From NCBI GenBank assembly GCA_034359265.1, contig CP136890.1, forward strand, positions 81,431,501-81,495,500: DNA of 64,000 nt, in the 5' to 3' direction. Shown here in pieces: positions 1 through 11,011 of this stretch. Position 1 is the first letter of the stretch. Each line of letters opens with the position of its first letter. This DNA comes from Canna indica (Eukaryota > Streptophyta > Magnoliopsida > Zingiberales > Cannaceae). A program made the position numbers and the translations under genes. The notes under the pieces are model-generated. The model searched no databases and was not told where the DNA came from. It saw only the letters and a list, made by a program, of their open reading frames with translations.

Positions 1-436
1 TGGCGAAAGCCAGGCAGGATCTACAATGACGCCAACGTGGTCGTCGTCGCTGCCGAGTTCATGACAGAGTTCATTCCTCCTCCGTCGGTTAACTTTTCGC
101 AGTGGAATGTTGCTGCCAGCGTGGAGAGGAAGATGACAAGCCCTCGGCAGGGCTTGTCTACACAAAGCGTGGCCGCGAGGGAGATAAGGAAGAGGATAAG
201 CGAGAGGACGTAGGCGCTCAAGAGGATGCCGGAGGCCAGGGAAGTGCCCAAGGAGGACATCATCGCCGAGGAGGACGCAGGCGCTCAGGAGGATGCCAGA
301 GGGGAAGTGCCCAAGGAGGACATCATCGCCGAGGAGGACGCCGGAGGAGCACCAGGGGTCGTGCATGCGGAGGGTCGAGGGGCCGGCGGAGACATAGTCG
401 ATGGAGGGTATGTTAAAAATAGTATTTTTAATAGCT
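1..436 (+). pseudogene. Unrecognised acidic-repeat coding remnant
   Basis: I do not recognise this gene. The stretch is GC-rich against AT-rich flanks. One plus frame is open from the window edge to a stop at 211-213. Two other frames carry an acidic, lysine-rich peptide with two copies of a block containing EVPKEDIIAEEDAG. The acidic reading switches frame near 235-240, where a four-base length difference separates the first partial unit from the next, so the coding region looks broken by indels. It is truncated by the left window edge. Reverse-strand frames here look hydrophobic, but that is a by-product of the acidic codons. It could be a decayed gene or a gene fragment carried by a transposon. 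No function can be inferred. Confidence 0.3.
241..347 (+). repeat. 63-bp tandem repeat, about 1.7 copies
   Basis: GAAGTGCCCAAGGAGGACAT occurs at 241 and again at 304, a period of 63 bp (21 codons). The unit stays in frame and encodes an acidic block. A third, partial and shifted unit lies upstream at about 206-240. Confidence 0.85.
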
Positions 437-940
437 GACATGGCAATGGAGGATAAATTAAATTTTTTATTTTATTTTTTTAGAAAAAAGGTAATTAAAT
501 GTTGATATGGAAAAATGATTAATAAAAAATTATTTTTTAACATACTGAGTCAGATGCCACGTTAGCACTTAACGGTGGCATTGACGGACATTTGACGTCG
601 GGCTAGAATTGATATCAATTCGATAGTTCGGGATGTAATTGATACAAATTAAAGAACGAGCTAAATTTATGAAAATGATCATAGTTTGGGCTAGATACAT
701 CAATTAACCCTATTTAAAAATTGAAATAACATAAATATTTTTTTTGTCAAATGAAATCGGTATATTAAAAAATAATGAAAAACTACAATCGAATATGTAT
801 TATAATAACATTTTCAAGCTCAGGTGGTTGGATGGATCTGATTAATAGCATCAATTAAAATCTTATAATCGAATTAAATAATAATATTATATATATATAT
901 TATCCAAAAGTAATCTATATGGCAACCCCTTGTGAAAGAG
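437..940. other. AT-rich non-coding stretch, probable MITE half
   Basis: No gene is seen. The part at about 540-712 (ATGCCACGTTAGCACTTAAC followed by text ending AATTAACCCTA) resembles one arm of the long-TIR foldback MITEs at 2665-3527 and 4410-4936, but a matching second arm was not located. A short (AT)n run lies at about 885-902. Confidence 0.3.
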
Positions 941-1250
941 CTAGATCGGGGGTACATAAAGATATTTGTCAGCTTGCCTTTACCCACCTTCCTAACTCGT
1001 GGAACCTGCTTTCCCCTTGGATGAGATCGCGTGAAAGCTAAGAAGCGGCGTTCATTCGGTGACCCCGCCTCACTGAACTTACACCAATAAAAGTGAAAGT
1101 CGCCCTACAAGTAGGTTGACTTGGCCCAGGAAACAAGGAACTATTCGGCTTGCAGGGCTGCTACTTTTTGAAAGACGAGGTTGGGTAAGTTGAGTACTCA
1201 GATTTAGCACTTGCTTGACATCTCTCTTTGAATCTGAAACTTGACATGAC
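940..1250. other. Possible organelle-derived (mitochondrial-like) insert
   Basis: This block has balanced base composition, contrasts with the AT-rich flanks, and has no transposon signature or long ORF. Its texture (for example CGCCCTACAAGTAGGTTGAC near 1100) resembles plant mitochondrial intergenic DNA. This is an impression from style, not a confirmed match. It could equally be non-coding retroelement sequence. Confidence 0.22.
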
Positions 1251-1407
1251 ATTGATTCTACCTCCATTGGTCAGGAACTATGAGTCCAATTTTCCAATTA
1301 TCTTCTTTTCATGTCCCATTATAGTAAGCGTAATATATTTGTCCCATATATTAAGAACTATTGAAGTACCATTTGTATCCTTAGATATAAGATTAAGAAA
1401 AAGGTTG

Positions 1408-1935
1408 TGGATGATCATCATCGTTGGGGTGTTGTCGTTGGCGTGCGGCGACGATCACCTGGCCCCGGGTTCCAACCATTTGTGCGGCGGGAAGCTTTAC
1501 TCGGCCCCACGGTGGGCGTCAAATGTTCCTACCTAAGGATAGGAGTAGTCCGGTTCGGTGTCTCTCCTAGTTAGGTGTAACTCTGGCGGCGGAGGAGGGA
1601 CCTGCAAAAGACACTCTGATGCTCAAGTTAGTAGGTCTCCAAGATGGAGGTAATGAATTGAAACTTAGAGTACCTAAGGTGTGTCGTGTCTGTATATATT
1701 GCAGGTAGAGGTGATGACGATGCCCGGCAATCTCGCGATGATATTGCTCGAAATGAGTCGAGACTGATCCCTGAGATAACAGACTCATAATGAAGTATCC
1801 CTCGTGATTAAGGATGATGTATATATCCTTGTTCGGTCGGGTGGAGCCCCCAGGCGGAGCCATTCGGTCTAACTCGGGTTGGGTTCAGGAGTGTAGGACG
1901 TTGTTGGGCCTAATGCGTTCGGGTCCAATAGTTCT
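1408..1935 (-). mobile_element. Ty3/gypsy LTR and leader fragment (same family as 45 kb)
   Basis: The motif GGCCCCACGGTGGGCGTCAAA followed by TGTTC (LTR edge near 1524) is nearly the same as at 45006-45030. Read on the minus strand it is an LTR end followed by a primer-binding-site-like TGACGCCCACCGTGGGG. The following 400 bp match 46226-46625 in order: a GCAAAAGACACTCTGATGCTC block, a TATATA-containing block, and a GGTGGAGCCC block. The element is truncated on both sides, with only LTR and leader left. A minus-strand TATATA near 1695-1701 could be the LTR promoter. Confidence 0.55.
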
Positions 1936-2664
1936 AGTCCAGTCCATAAATATATACATAATTTATATAAAAAAATTATCTAAACAACGATCCAAATTTA
2001 TTGGTGGAGTCAGTTTCTCCAAAAGGTGAACACGGTAGTTGGTGGTCGCCTCGATTTGTGTGTTAAGTCGTGATTAATGTTTTAAATATTTTTATTATAT
2101 TTTTACTGCTTGCATAATTGAATATGTTTTAAAAATGATTGATTCTCACTCTAACACGTGTTTGTTACACAATTATGACATATTCTAAGTCTGGTAGTTG
2201 GATTAGTGTTTTTTAGGAAGAAAATTTCTGATTTAGAAATGTTGACTTTTTCACCCATCAAAGTCTTATTAAATATTGATTTGAAAGTTTTCAAACTCTT
2301 ATTATTTGCCTTAAAAATAAGGATGATGTCATCTACAAACATTAGATCACTAATGGATGGGAATTTCTTAGTTTAAAAGGGGATTTTTTTTAGTTTAGCC
2401 TCTTTATTTATTGGTTGTGTAAGAATGCCCCTAACATATGAATTTTTTTTTACAACTAGAATGTACAAGAAGGGTGAAATAAAATCACCTTGTCTAATGC
2501 CCCTAACAAATGGATTTTTTTTTTTTTGACAACTACATTAAACAAACATGCAAAAGAAGGGGTTGAGATACAAGACTAGATCCATTTTATAAATTGAGTA
2601 GGAAAGTTATAGAGCCATTTTATAAATTGAGTAGGAAAGTTATAGAGATTAGGAGTTTTAATTA
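1928..2664 (-). pseudogene. LINE reverse transcriptase fragment, copy 1
   Basis: On the minus strand around 2150-2500 the translation carries a GDFISPFLYIL stretch followed by MFVDDIILIFKAN. These correspond to the GDPLSPYLF and FADDI motifs of L1-type non-LTR reverse transcriptases, so this is a retrotransposition enzyme fragment. Frames are broken between the motifs, and neither the endonuclease nor the 3' end is present. A diverged second copy lies at 5014-5750 in the same orientation. The right side abuts the MITE at 2665 through the 9-bp target duplication. Confidence 0.55.
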
Positions 2665-3527
2665 GGGTAATAGCTTAGAAATTTGCATAATTTCATAAAA
2701 ATTTAAGATCTATCGTTTTTTTCAATTTTAACCTATAAATTCACATAGTTTGCTTTCATTATTACATTTACCAATTCGTCAAGAACTATGGGTGTTCACA
2801 GGTCGGGTTGGGTTTAGGAAAAAAATCGATCCAACCCGACCAAGTGTAATTGGGTTAGGTCGGGTCAGGTTGAAAATTTTTCACCTCTCAAACTCGATCC
2901 GACCGACCTAGTTCGGGTCGGGTCGGGTCGAGTAGTCGGGTTTACCCGTTTAGGTAAAAAATGAGTATTTAATAATATTTTTCAAAAAAATAAAAAAAAA
3001 TATTTTTTTAATATAAATATTTTTAAATGATTAAAAAATATAAATAATCGGGTCATCGGGTCGGGTCTCGGGTCATCAGGTTTCAAATTCTGAAACCCGA
3101 GACTCGACCTGATTATGGTCAGCTTTGGTCAAATTGTACCCGACTAAACCCGATTACTTGACCCGACCCAACCCAAATAGGTCAAGTCGGGTCGAGTTCT
3201 CGAGTTCATTGGGTCAGGTCGACCCAACGAACAACCCTATCAAGGACCATGGCAAATTTGCTGACATGGAAGAAAACAATGCTCGCGTGGTTGACAAATT
3301 CATATGTGGACGACCTCTCGTCCAGCTAGTTGTGGGAGGTCGGCCACGTATTAATCTGTCAGTCAAGCGAACATCGTTTTCTTCCACGTCAGCAAATTTG
3401 ACGAGACTTTGACGAATTGATAGTTGTAATAACGGAAGCAAACTATGTGAATTTACATGCCAAAATTGAAAAAAAATGGTAGATATTAATTTTTTGTGAA
3501 ACTATGAGAATTCTAGACTATTCACCC
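2665..3527. mobile_element. Mutator-like long-TIR foldback MITE
   Basis: The two arms are long inverted repeats: text beginning GGGTAATAGCTTAGAA at 2665 is mirrored by text ending in CTATTCACCC at 3527. They share TTCACATAGTTTGCTTC-like and GCAAATTTGCTGAC-like blocks in opposite orientation. Flanks are TTTTAATTA (2656-2664) and TTTTAATAA (3528-3536), an 8-of-9 match to a 9-bp target duplication as made by Mutator-type transposases. It is non-coding and carries a nested hAT MITE at 2787-3239. Both strand readings of the arms give similar peptides only because of the palindrome. Confidence 0.7.
2787..3239. mobile_element. hAT-type MITE nested in the foldback MITE
   Basis: Ends are TATGGGTGTTCA and, as reverse complement, TAGGGTTGTTCG, fitting hAT short terminal repeats. 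The flanks TCAAGAAC (2779-2786) and TCAAGGAC (3240-3247) match at 7 of 8 bases, an 8-bp target duplication. The interior is arrays of GGGTC/GACCC close to both ends with an AT-rich centre. It has no coding capacity, so it would rely on a transposase in trans. Confidence 0.75.
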
Positions 3528-3536
3528 TTTTAATAA

Positions 3537-4405
3537 TGGGGAAAACTAATGAACGGTGGGGTTTTTAACAAATCTATCCCTTATTTTTATTTGAAACAAT
3601 TGTATACTCTAACTTTGAATTTTGTATCAATTATATAATCTCATTAGTTGGTTGTTAATATATCTATTAAATGATGACATTGAATGTCATAATCAAAGTT
3701 GTCACGTCATCAAAATTGATGTTGGAAAAAAATATTTTTTTTATTTAAACGAATTTTTATGTATGTCTCTTGTAACAAATCTATCCTAAAATTTGGCCAT
3801 TGTAATAAATTTGTCTCAAACTTTGATCATTGTAATAAATCTATCATAATTTTTAATTCTCCTTAATCTATCTCAAATTTTAAAATTTGAAATAAAACTC
3901 TCTTTTTTCTAGATATTATTCTTTTTATTATTATTTATTAGATGCTTAAAATTTTATTTGTTTGAATTTGATTCAAATTTTGAATTTCTTATTATTTTTT
4001 ATTTAATTATATTAATACATTTTCGAAAAAATCAAAATACTCAAATTAAACCAATAATTTTTCATATAATATTATTATTTACCAAAACTATTTTTCTTAA
4101 TTTTTTATTTATTATTTACCAAATTTAATATTTTTAATTAATATTTTATTGGGTGTAATTATCATAGAGAAAAATTAAAATTGTAAGTCAAACTAATATT
4201 TTTTTATTTGTTGTGTTTACTTTTATACTTTATAAATATAGATCTAAATATAAGTATATGTTATATCAAAGTTTTTTCTTTTAACTTTTTTATATTTATT
4301 TTATTTCGAAATAAATATTTTTTTTTGTGTATTGTATATTATTTATTTTATAAGCTTTATTTTTTTTCATTCTTTTAATATAATTGTATATTATATCTTC
4401 ATATA
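3537..4405. other. AT-rich intergenic DNA
   Basis: No gene is seen. There are short, diverged repeats of an AACAAATCTATCC-like phrase at about 3567, 3776 and 3835, and one MITE-arm-like stretch at 3600-3720. Nothing else is recognisable. Confidence 0.5.
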
Positions 4406-4409
4406 TAAT

Positions 4410-4936
4410 TATCTAAATATATTCTGAACTATATACTTTATCTAATTTGTGACCAATTTTAAAATATTACCAAATTATATTCTGAATTTTGACATTTGTC
4501 TCAATTATATCCTTCCGTCAACTCTCCGTCAGCAGCACGATTAAGGCGATGATGTGGCGGTTTGATGTGAATTAAAATAATATTTTTTATTTAAAAAATA
4601 TAAAAAATCAGTTTAATTTATATTAAATAATATAAAATAATATTTTATATTTTATATTAAAGAATTACTCTGAGCCATGTCGGGAGTGAACATGGAGTGA
4701 TTTTTAATATAAAATACAAAATATTATTTTATATAATTATTTTATATTTTTTAAATAAAAAATATTATTTTAATCCACATCATAGCGCCACATCATCACG
4801 GGGCTGCTGATGGAGAGTTGACGGGAGGATGTAATTGAGACAAATATCAAAGTTTGAGATATAATTTGATAATATTTTGGAATTAGTCACAAATGAGACA
4901 AAGTGCATAATTTAGGATATATTTATGCAATTACCC
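4410..4936. mobile_element. Second long foldback (Mutator-like) MITE
   Basis: The left arm (about 4430-4640) and right arm (about 4720-4936) are inverted copies. ATTTGTGACCAATT, TTTGTCTCAATTATATCCT and CGTCAACTCTCCGTCAGCAG-like blocks recur as reverse complements in the same nested order. The right end is sharp (AATTACCCTTA near 4936); the left end is diverged, so no target duplication could be fixed. It is non-coding. Confidence 0.55.
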
Positions 4937-5013
4937 TTATTAATATTCATTAGCTAATAATAATTATTTTTTGTTTTTGTTAAATTTTTAGTTTTTATTT
5001 TTTAATTCAATTC

Positions 5014-5838
5014 AGCTAGTCCCGTCCACAAATATATACATAATTTATATGAAAATTTATCTAAACAACGATCCAGATTTATTGGTGCAGTCATATTCTC
5101 CAAAAGATGAAAACAATAGTTGGTGGTCACCTCGATTTGTGTGTCAAGTCGTGATTAATGATTTAAATATTTTATTGTATTTTTATTGCTTGTACAGTTG
5201 AATATGTTTAAAAATGGTTGATTCTCATCCTAACACGTGTTTGTTATCCAATTATGACATATTCTAAGTCTGGTAGCTGGATTGATATTTTTTGGAAAGA
5301 AAATTTCTAATTTAGAAAGGTTAACTTTTTCACCGATCGGAGCTTCAAAGTATTAAATATTTATTTGAAAGTTTTCAAACTCTTATTATTTGCTTTAAAA
5401 ATGAGGATGATGGTTGGATAGGAAATTTCTTAGTTTAAAAAGGATGATGCCTACAAACATTAGACGACCAACGGATAGGAAATTTCTTAGTTTAAAATGA
5501 ATTTTTTTTAGTTTAACCTCTTTATTTATTGGTCGTGTAAGAATGCCTCTAACCTATGGAATTTTTTTTGACAACTAGAATGTACAAGAAGGGTGAAATA
5601 AAATCACCTTGTCGAATGCCCCTAACAAATGGATTTTTTTTATATACAATTGGACATTAATCAAACATGCAAAAGAATGAGTTGAGATACAATACTAGAT
5701 CTGATCCATTTTATAAATAGAGTAGGAAAGTTATAGAGATTAGGAGTTTTAATAAGAGTAAATAGCTTAGGAATTCACATAATTTCACAAAAATTTAAGA
5801 TTTACCAATTTTTTCAATTTTGACCTATAAATTTTGAC
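5014..5838 (-). pseudogene. LINE reverse transcriptase fragment copy 2 with MITE arm
   Basis: This is a diverged direct repeat of 1928-2790. The same order of blocks is present (CTAGTCC.GTCCA, ACACGTGTTTGTTA, TCTAAGTCTGGTAG, CCACAATTATGAC-like, GTACAAGAAGGGTGAAATAA), and it continues across the LINE/MITE junction into the left arm of the foldback MITE (about 5750-5838). The duplication therefore postdates that MITE insertion. The arm is cut at 5838 by the gypsy LTR. More indels are present than in copy 1, and no usable reading frame remains. Confidence 0.6.
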
Positions 5839-7420
5839 CTGTAATACCCGTAATTTTTTTTAAAATAAATTATTTAATTATTCCAGCGGGATATTTTGCT
5901 CGCGCATCAGGATGGGTTGGATGAAACGCCGGAGGGCTTGAATTGAAGATTGTCTTTTGTGTGCAAGGAAATTAATTCATCTATATAAGTTTAATTAGTT
6001 CTTAGATGGGTTGTTTGGTTTGAGACGAGTCCGGAGGTTCGAGCGAAACTCAAATCGAACTTGTATTGATTGAACTATGACTTGTTTTAAACTCAACTGA
6101 GCGACGGGCGAGCAACGAGCGAGCGAAACTCGAATCGAACTTGTATTGATTGAGCTATGACTTGTTTTAAACTCAACTTAAGTTAAGAGACACTTTAGTC
6201 ATTTGACGATTGAGGTTTTAATATTTATACCTCATCCCTCTGGGGGGCGGGCTCATAGCAGCAGCCCACACCCCCTTGGGCATCCATAGGAAGAGGCGCA
6301 TGCATGGAGAGGGAGGAAGGGAAACCTCGGCAGATAGCTCCTATAGGCTATAGCGTCGAACGCCATCAAACTACGCTATTGTCGGAGCATCCGTGGTCGG
6401 ATCGTATCGAATTTTGAACAATAAGTTTTAGACTTCATCTTCATGATTTACTTTTGGATCGGTGGAGATTGGTTTTTGATGGTCAGATCTATCGCTGTGA
6501 TGGAATTACCGAAGCTTTGCTCTTGGTTTTCTTCTCCAGAATTCTGCTACGTCGAGTTTTATCTAACCGAGTGATCGGGACACTATCCTACGGCTGATCT
6601 GACTGAAATTTGGGGATATGTCCGAGACCCCTTGCTCCTGGATGGGAACGATGGAGATGTCTTTTGGACGGCTAGATTTTGGGATACAAGAGAGGGAATG
6701 AGAATGCGTGATAGGATTTAGAACTTGGCAGCTCACCCGAACTTCATTGATGTGTGAGCACGGAGGAGCGTCTTCTTTTCTATTTTCCTTCTCCGGTGAG
6801 TGGTTGAACCTTAGGGGAGGGTAAGGTCCCTTGGCCGAACCCTTGATGTGATTGTGGTGATGTTTCTTAAAGATTCTTGATGGATTTTGCGGCTCTTGAT
6901 TCTTGTATCTTCTTTCGATGATGATGTGCTCTCTTGTGATTTTTCGTGGTGTTTTTCCTTAGTTTTTGGGCCCGGGCGAATAGAGAGAAAAGATGGGAGG
7001 TCATGCCGAATTTTTTCCTAAAATCTTTGAGTGATTTAAACTTGTAGATTTAACATGTATTAGGTGCATGAACACCTAAGGAATCTAGGAGAACTTAGAA
7101 CATGTGGAAATCTTATTTTCCTAAACCCCTAAGGGTCGGCCACATAATATTTTTCCTTATGGTAGAATTCGACTGGGTAAGGGGAGGAAGAGTAGTGAAT
7201 TAGAAAATATGTTTCCTAGATAAATCTCATGTAGAATAAACTCGTTATTACGATTGAAGGACAACCATGGTAGGTCGAGTAGGTAGGTCGGCCGAATACC
7301 CTGCAAGGGGTAATTGGGGTTAGGGTCGGCCGAGCATGGGCATGGGGAAGTTGATAATGGTAATTATTTTTTTGTGTTCTACCATGATGTAGGAGATGTA
7401 GATTGAGAAATATTAGTGTG
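5839..7420 (+). mobile_element. Ty3/gypsy LTR, part 1 of 3 (start TGTAATACCCG)
   Basis: The stretch begins TGTAATACCCG, a typical start of chromovirus-like plant gypsy LTRs, and holds no ORF. A TATA-like AATATTTATACC lies near 6218-6230, followed by a leader-like GC-richer stretch. I infer that it continues at 26069-27703 and ends at 35957, directly before a primer binding site, because those pieces flank later insertions. Summed, the LTR would be about 3.2 kb. The plus orientation follows from the TG start and from the primer binding site at 35961. Confidence 0.5.
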
Positions 7421-7719
7421 GGTAGAAGAAAGAAATAGAAGAAACACACAATAAACTAAGGTAAAAGGTAAGAACACAAATTGAAGATGAAAATTGATGA
7501 TTAGAAACAAATTGAATATGTCTATTTATAGGCTTACAATGAAAAATTTGAAAGACATGCACAACTACAACTAATGCAACTACAGCCACTAAAAATAATT
7601 AAGATAAACACTAAACTCTCTAATCCTACTACATAGACTAATTCTAACACATTACAACCACAAACTCATTAAACCCACTACATTCATTAGACCCACTAAC
7701 TTTGGATCATTCTTCAACA
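7421..7719 (-). repeat. 3' LTR of outer copia element
   Basis: It pairs with 25770-26068 over its full 299 bp with scattered substitutions (shared blocks AACACACAATAAACTAAGG and CATGCACAACTACAACTAAT). On the minus strand it starts TGTTGAAGAATG. It is followed on the internal side by a purine-rich tract (AAGGGGGAGTG on the minus strand, 7720-7732). Confidence 0.88.
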
Positions 7720-7970
7720 CTCCCCCTTGATTCAAAGTTGCCGACACCAAGCAAAGATCTGAAATAGATAAATTTTACTTTTGGTAAAGCCTTGGTGAGC
7801 ACGTTAGCCAATTAGTTGTGTTGCAATACTTCAATGTAATCTCCTCCTATGTAACCAAATCACGAATAAAATGAAAGTGAATGTCAATATGCTTTGTTCT
7901 GCTATGATAAATTGGATTTTTTGTCATGGAGATTGTTGCATTGTTGTCACAAAATATCTTTGTTGCTCCT
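7720..7970 (-). pseudogene. Outer copia RNase H, C-terminal part
   Basis: The minus-strand translation gives IFCDNNATISMTKNP and then SRTKHIDI, the conserved C-terminal half of copia RNase H (DN.SAI...NP, R.KHI). It is the missing continuation of the fragment at 21488-21768, from which the Sire-like element (inserted at 7970/7971) separates it by 13.5 kb. At least two in-frame stops are present before the polypurine tract. Confidence 0.75.
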
Positions 7971-8303
7971 TGTTGGCTTAAGGGTCTCTTTTAAGCTTTC
8001 ATTTTTATTTTGATGATAACAAACAAATATTTAATCAATGTGTGAGGTTTTGAGTTCAGGTTGAGGTTGCGATAAGCATGCTATCTTCATTCGGAGAAAC
8101 GAAAGGAAAGATTGTCAAGAAACGATAGAAAAGAACGTCAAAGAAAGGCTCGGGTATAAATTAAGTAGAAATCATGTAATATATCCCTACGATGATTTTA
8201 TCCCAAGCCAAATTGTAAAGTTATCCAAGTTGATACTTGGTAACTAAACCCCAAAAAAAGCATGTAACAAATTTAAAGTAAAAAATCAACCTCAGCCTGA
8301 GTT

Positions 8304-8660
8304 CGGTCGACCGTTCGATCGACCAAACAAGGCAGATCTTTGGCAACAGCCAATTGGTCAACCGAATATTGCAAAAAAATGGCAGTAGCCATTCGATCAA
8401 CCCGTCGGTCGACCGAAGTTGGTGAAGAAACCGCAGAAGGCCGCGTCGGTCGACCGATCGAAGCCAAAAATTGGCAGAAGGCACGTTGGTTGACCGATCG
8501 GTTGATCGGACTAAAGATTGTCGATCACGCGCCTGCCTTCCCTGCATCGGTCAACCGGCTCTGGGATTAGGAAGTTGTGAATCCTTCGGTCGACCGAACA
8601 TAATAAAAACCCCACAGAATGGGTGGCGGTCGATCAGTCGATCGATCGACGATCGACCGA
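8304..8660. repeat. CGGTCGACCG palindrome cluster in LTR
   Basis: Many copies of the 10-bp palindrome CGGTCGACCG and one-base variants (CGATCGACCG, TGGTCAACCG) are spread irregularly over some 350 bp directly upstream of the LTR TATA box. Matching clusters lie at 20838-21045, 28542-28768 and 35017-35237. Short ORFs on both strands here follow from the palindromes and are not genes. Confidence 0.85.
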
Positions 8661-8713
8661 ATGGGCTGTAACGACTATTTTTCTACCCATTGCGTCGCCA
8701 TTCAGCTGAGGGG

Positions 8714-8723
8714 TTATAAATAC
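8714..8723 (+). promoter_or_regulatory. TATA box of the Sire-like 5' LTR
   Basis: TTATAAATAC sits just downstream of the palindrome cluster and inside a run of ACCCCTC-type sequence. It is the only good plus-strand TATA in this LTR. The corresponding region is deleted from the right LTR. Confidence 0.6.
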
Positions 8724-9373
8724 CCCTCACCTACCTTCTTAAAAGTTTCTTAGTGAAATTATTGATTTTTAAAAAGAGATTAAAAGCCTTCAAAGTGATC
8801 GATCTGCTGCGCCCTAATTTTTAGTCAAATTCTTCTTCAAGCGCCTGTCTTCTTCAACTATGCTGCAACTCCAGTGCATCCTCTAGCGAGTTGAAGGTGT
8901 GAAGGCTTGAAAAAGAGCTTTGGTTTTTTCTTTCTATTTTCAAGCTCTTTTACATTGTATTTGAAGTTTTATTTCAGACTTATTTTCCATCTATAATAAC
9001 TGCTAGGTGTGCTAGGGAAACACTTAGGGAAAATTTTGTAGAATTGTGTTTTGCCTAGGTGAATAGATTTGAGGGGTTCTCAGAGTGGTGAGAAGAGTGT
9101 CCTCATTGTATTCAAAGGGAAACACAAACTCTATAAAGTAGTGGTTAGAAATCCTTGGTGAGGAGCCAAAGTAGTAAAGTAGGCAGTTGGCCGAACCACT
9201 ATAATTCATCTTGTCTGCATTGCTCTTTTGTTTGTCTTTTATTGTTATTAATATTTGATCACATTTATTGTTAAGAAACACGTGTACTTAAGTGAAGTTA
9301 AAATTGACTAAATCAGAAAAGGGGACAGACACTATTCAACCCCCCATTCTAGTGTCGAATTTCCTACAACAAT

Positions 9374-9385
9374 TGGTATCAGAGC
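9374..9385 (+). other. Primer binding site, initiator Met tRNA type
   Basis: TGGTATCAGAGC starts two bases after the LTR end at 9371. It is the usual complement of the 3' end of initiator methionine tRNA and primes minus-strand DNA synthesis in plant copia elements. Confidence 0.9.
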
Positions 9386-9428
9386 AAGATCGTAGGTCAA
9401 GATTTAACCATCTTCCCTACAAATTAAG

Positions 9429-10938
9429 ATGTCTAGTGAAATCCAATTAGCCCAAGGGTCCTCAACTCATACTCCACCATTATTTGATGGAAACAACTAT
9501 GCCAACTGGAAGATTCACATGAATGGCTTCCTACAATCGCTAGGCATGGATGTATGGAGGATAATTCTTGTAGAGTATAAGCAACACAATAAGAACATGG
9601 ATGAGTGGGACCAAGAGGAAATCAAACACTTCAATGCAAATGCAAAGATCGTCAATGCATTATATTCCGGCCTATCAATTAATGAATTCAATATGATTTC
9701 TACCTATAAGTTTACATATGAATTATGGAAGGTTCTAGAGACCACACATGAAGAGACTTCACAAGTAAAGGAATCCAAAATAAATCTACTCATGCTTGAC
9801 TATGAAATATTTAAAATGTTATCACATGAATCCATTGATGTCATGCATGCTAGATTTTAAAATATTACAAATGACTTAGCTAACCTTGGCAGAGAAATAA
9901 GGGAAGAGGAGAAGGTAAGGAAGCTCATCTGTTCCCTTCCAAAATCTTGGGAGCCCAAGGTCACAGCAATCATGGAAGCTAAGAACTTGAGTACCTTGAA
10001 GATCACTGAGCTCATTGGGTCTCTCATGACACATGAGACCCACATGAAGCAATATTAGGACCATTGCCTTAAAAGCATCACATAGAGCAGAAGAGTCGTC
10101 CTCATCCAAGGAAAAGACGGATGACTTTGAAGAAATGACGATGCTAGCTAGAAGGTTTATGAGTTTCATGAGGGGAGGCATGAGGAAGGGAAGAGGAGGC
10201 TACACATGCTACCATTGCAACAAGACCGGACATCTAGGGAGAGATTGCCCACTTCTCAAGATAGCTTCCACCTCCAACCCTCACAAAAAGAAAAAATACA
10301 AGAAGAAGAAGAAGACAATGATGGCCACGTGGGATGAAAGCGAGGCCTCATCGAGTGAAGAAGAAGCAAAGAGTGAAAAGGCAAATCTTTGCTTGATGGC
10401 AAATGATGATGATGTAAGATTTATTTTTGGTGAAGTTTCTTTTACTCAAGAAGAGCTAGAAGATGAATTTGAACAAATGCATGATGAATTTAATGCCATT
10501 GGGAGAAAATTCAAAGACCTCAAAAAGAAAAATAAATTTTTAGAACTTGAGAATGATAGTTTATTACTTTCATGCAATGCCTTAAGAAAAGAAGTAGACA
10601 CCCTTAAGGAATAGACATGCACCCTAGAGAAAGCTAAGAATGACTTAGAAATTGACAACCAAAAATTAGAAAATGAAAACAAGTATTTAAGTGATCAAGT
10701 AGAGTATTTGAATAATAACATGCTAACATTGAAAAAGAAACTTTGCATGCTTAATGAAAAAATAACAACCATACAAAATATCATGTCTAAGGTTGTCCAT
10801 AAAAAGAAATCATCACACTCCCATGCTCACACACATACTAGAAGAAAATTTAATGGAAATTATTCTTCTTGGGGGATATTTGGTCATATGGCCAAGGAGT
10901 GGGCTTTGAGGAGGAACCCGCATGCAAGATTTACATGA
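9429..10938 (+). pseudogene. Gag of Sire-like element (broken)
   Basis: The nucleocapsid/capsid gene begins at ATG 9429, with a Gag N-terminus (PPLFDGNNYANWKIHM). The first frame stops at 9858-9860, and the same reading continues to about 10050. A frame change follows, and a second frame (10135-10614) holds the zinc knuckle CYHCNKTGHLGRDCP (C-x2-C-x4-H-x4-C). That frame continues into a long lysine/glutamate-rich coiled-coil segment, with a stop at 10612-10614 and open reading on to 10938. A second knuckle-like site near 10870 (GIFGHMAKEW) lacks its cysteines. Stops and at least one frameshift mean no complete Gag can be made. Confidence 0.82.
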
Positions 10939-11011
10939 GTTCTCAAAATGACTAACACTCAAGGACCCAAGAAAATTTGGGTACCTAAGATGGTTTTTTC
11001 TCCTTTTATAG

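Larger units (their letters stand above)
7971..9371 (+). repeat. 5' LTR of Sire-like element (1401 bp)
   Basis: It is collinear with the right LTR except for a 408-bp block (8548-8955) present only here. It contains a palindrome cluster at 8304-8660 and a TATA box at 8714. The edges are TG...CA. Confidence 0.92.

Noticed and set aside
21..263. Reverse-strand ORF of 80 codons with a hydrophobic, membrane-like look
   Set aside because: It is antisense to an acidic, GAG/GAT-rich stretch, which reads as Leu/Ile-rich on the other strand. There is no start context and no homology that I recognise.
3125..3441. Two opposite ORFs giving similar peptides (KFADMEENNAR and KFADVEENDVR)
   Set aside because: They are the two arms of one foldback MITE read from each strand.
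7421..7721. Target duplication of the outer copia element
   Set aside because: Flanks GTGTG and ATGTA differ at two of five bases, so this was not counted as support.
8304..8660. CRISPR-like spaced repeats
   Set aside because: Spacing is irregular, units are short palindromes with variants, and this is plant LTR DNA.
8221..8671. Overlapping ORFs on both strands rich in R, S, D, V
   Set aside because: They come from GGTCGACC palindromes inside an LTR, which keep both strands open. The same happens in all four clusters.
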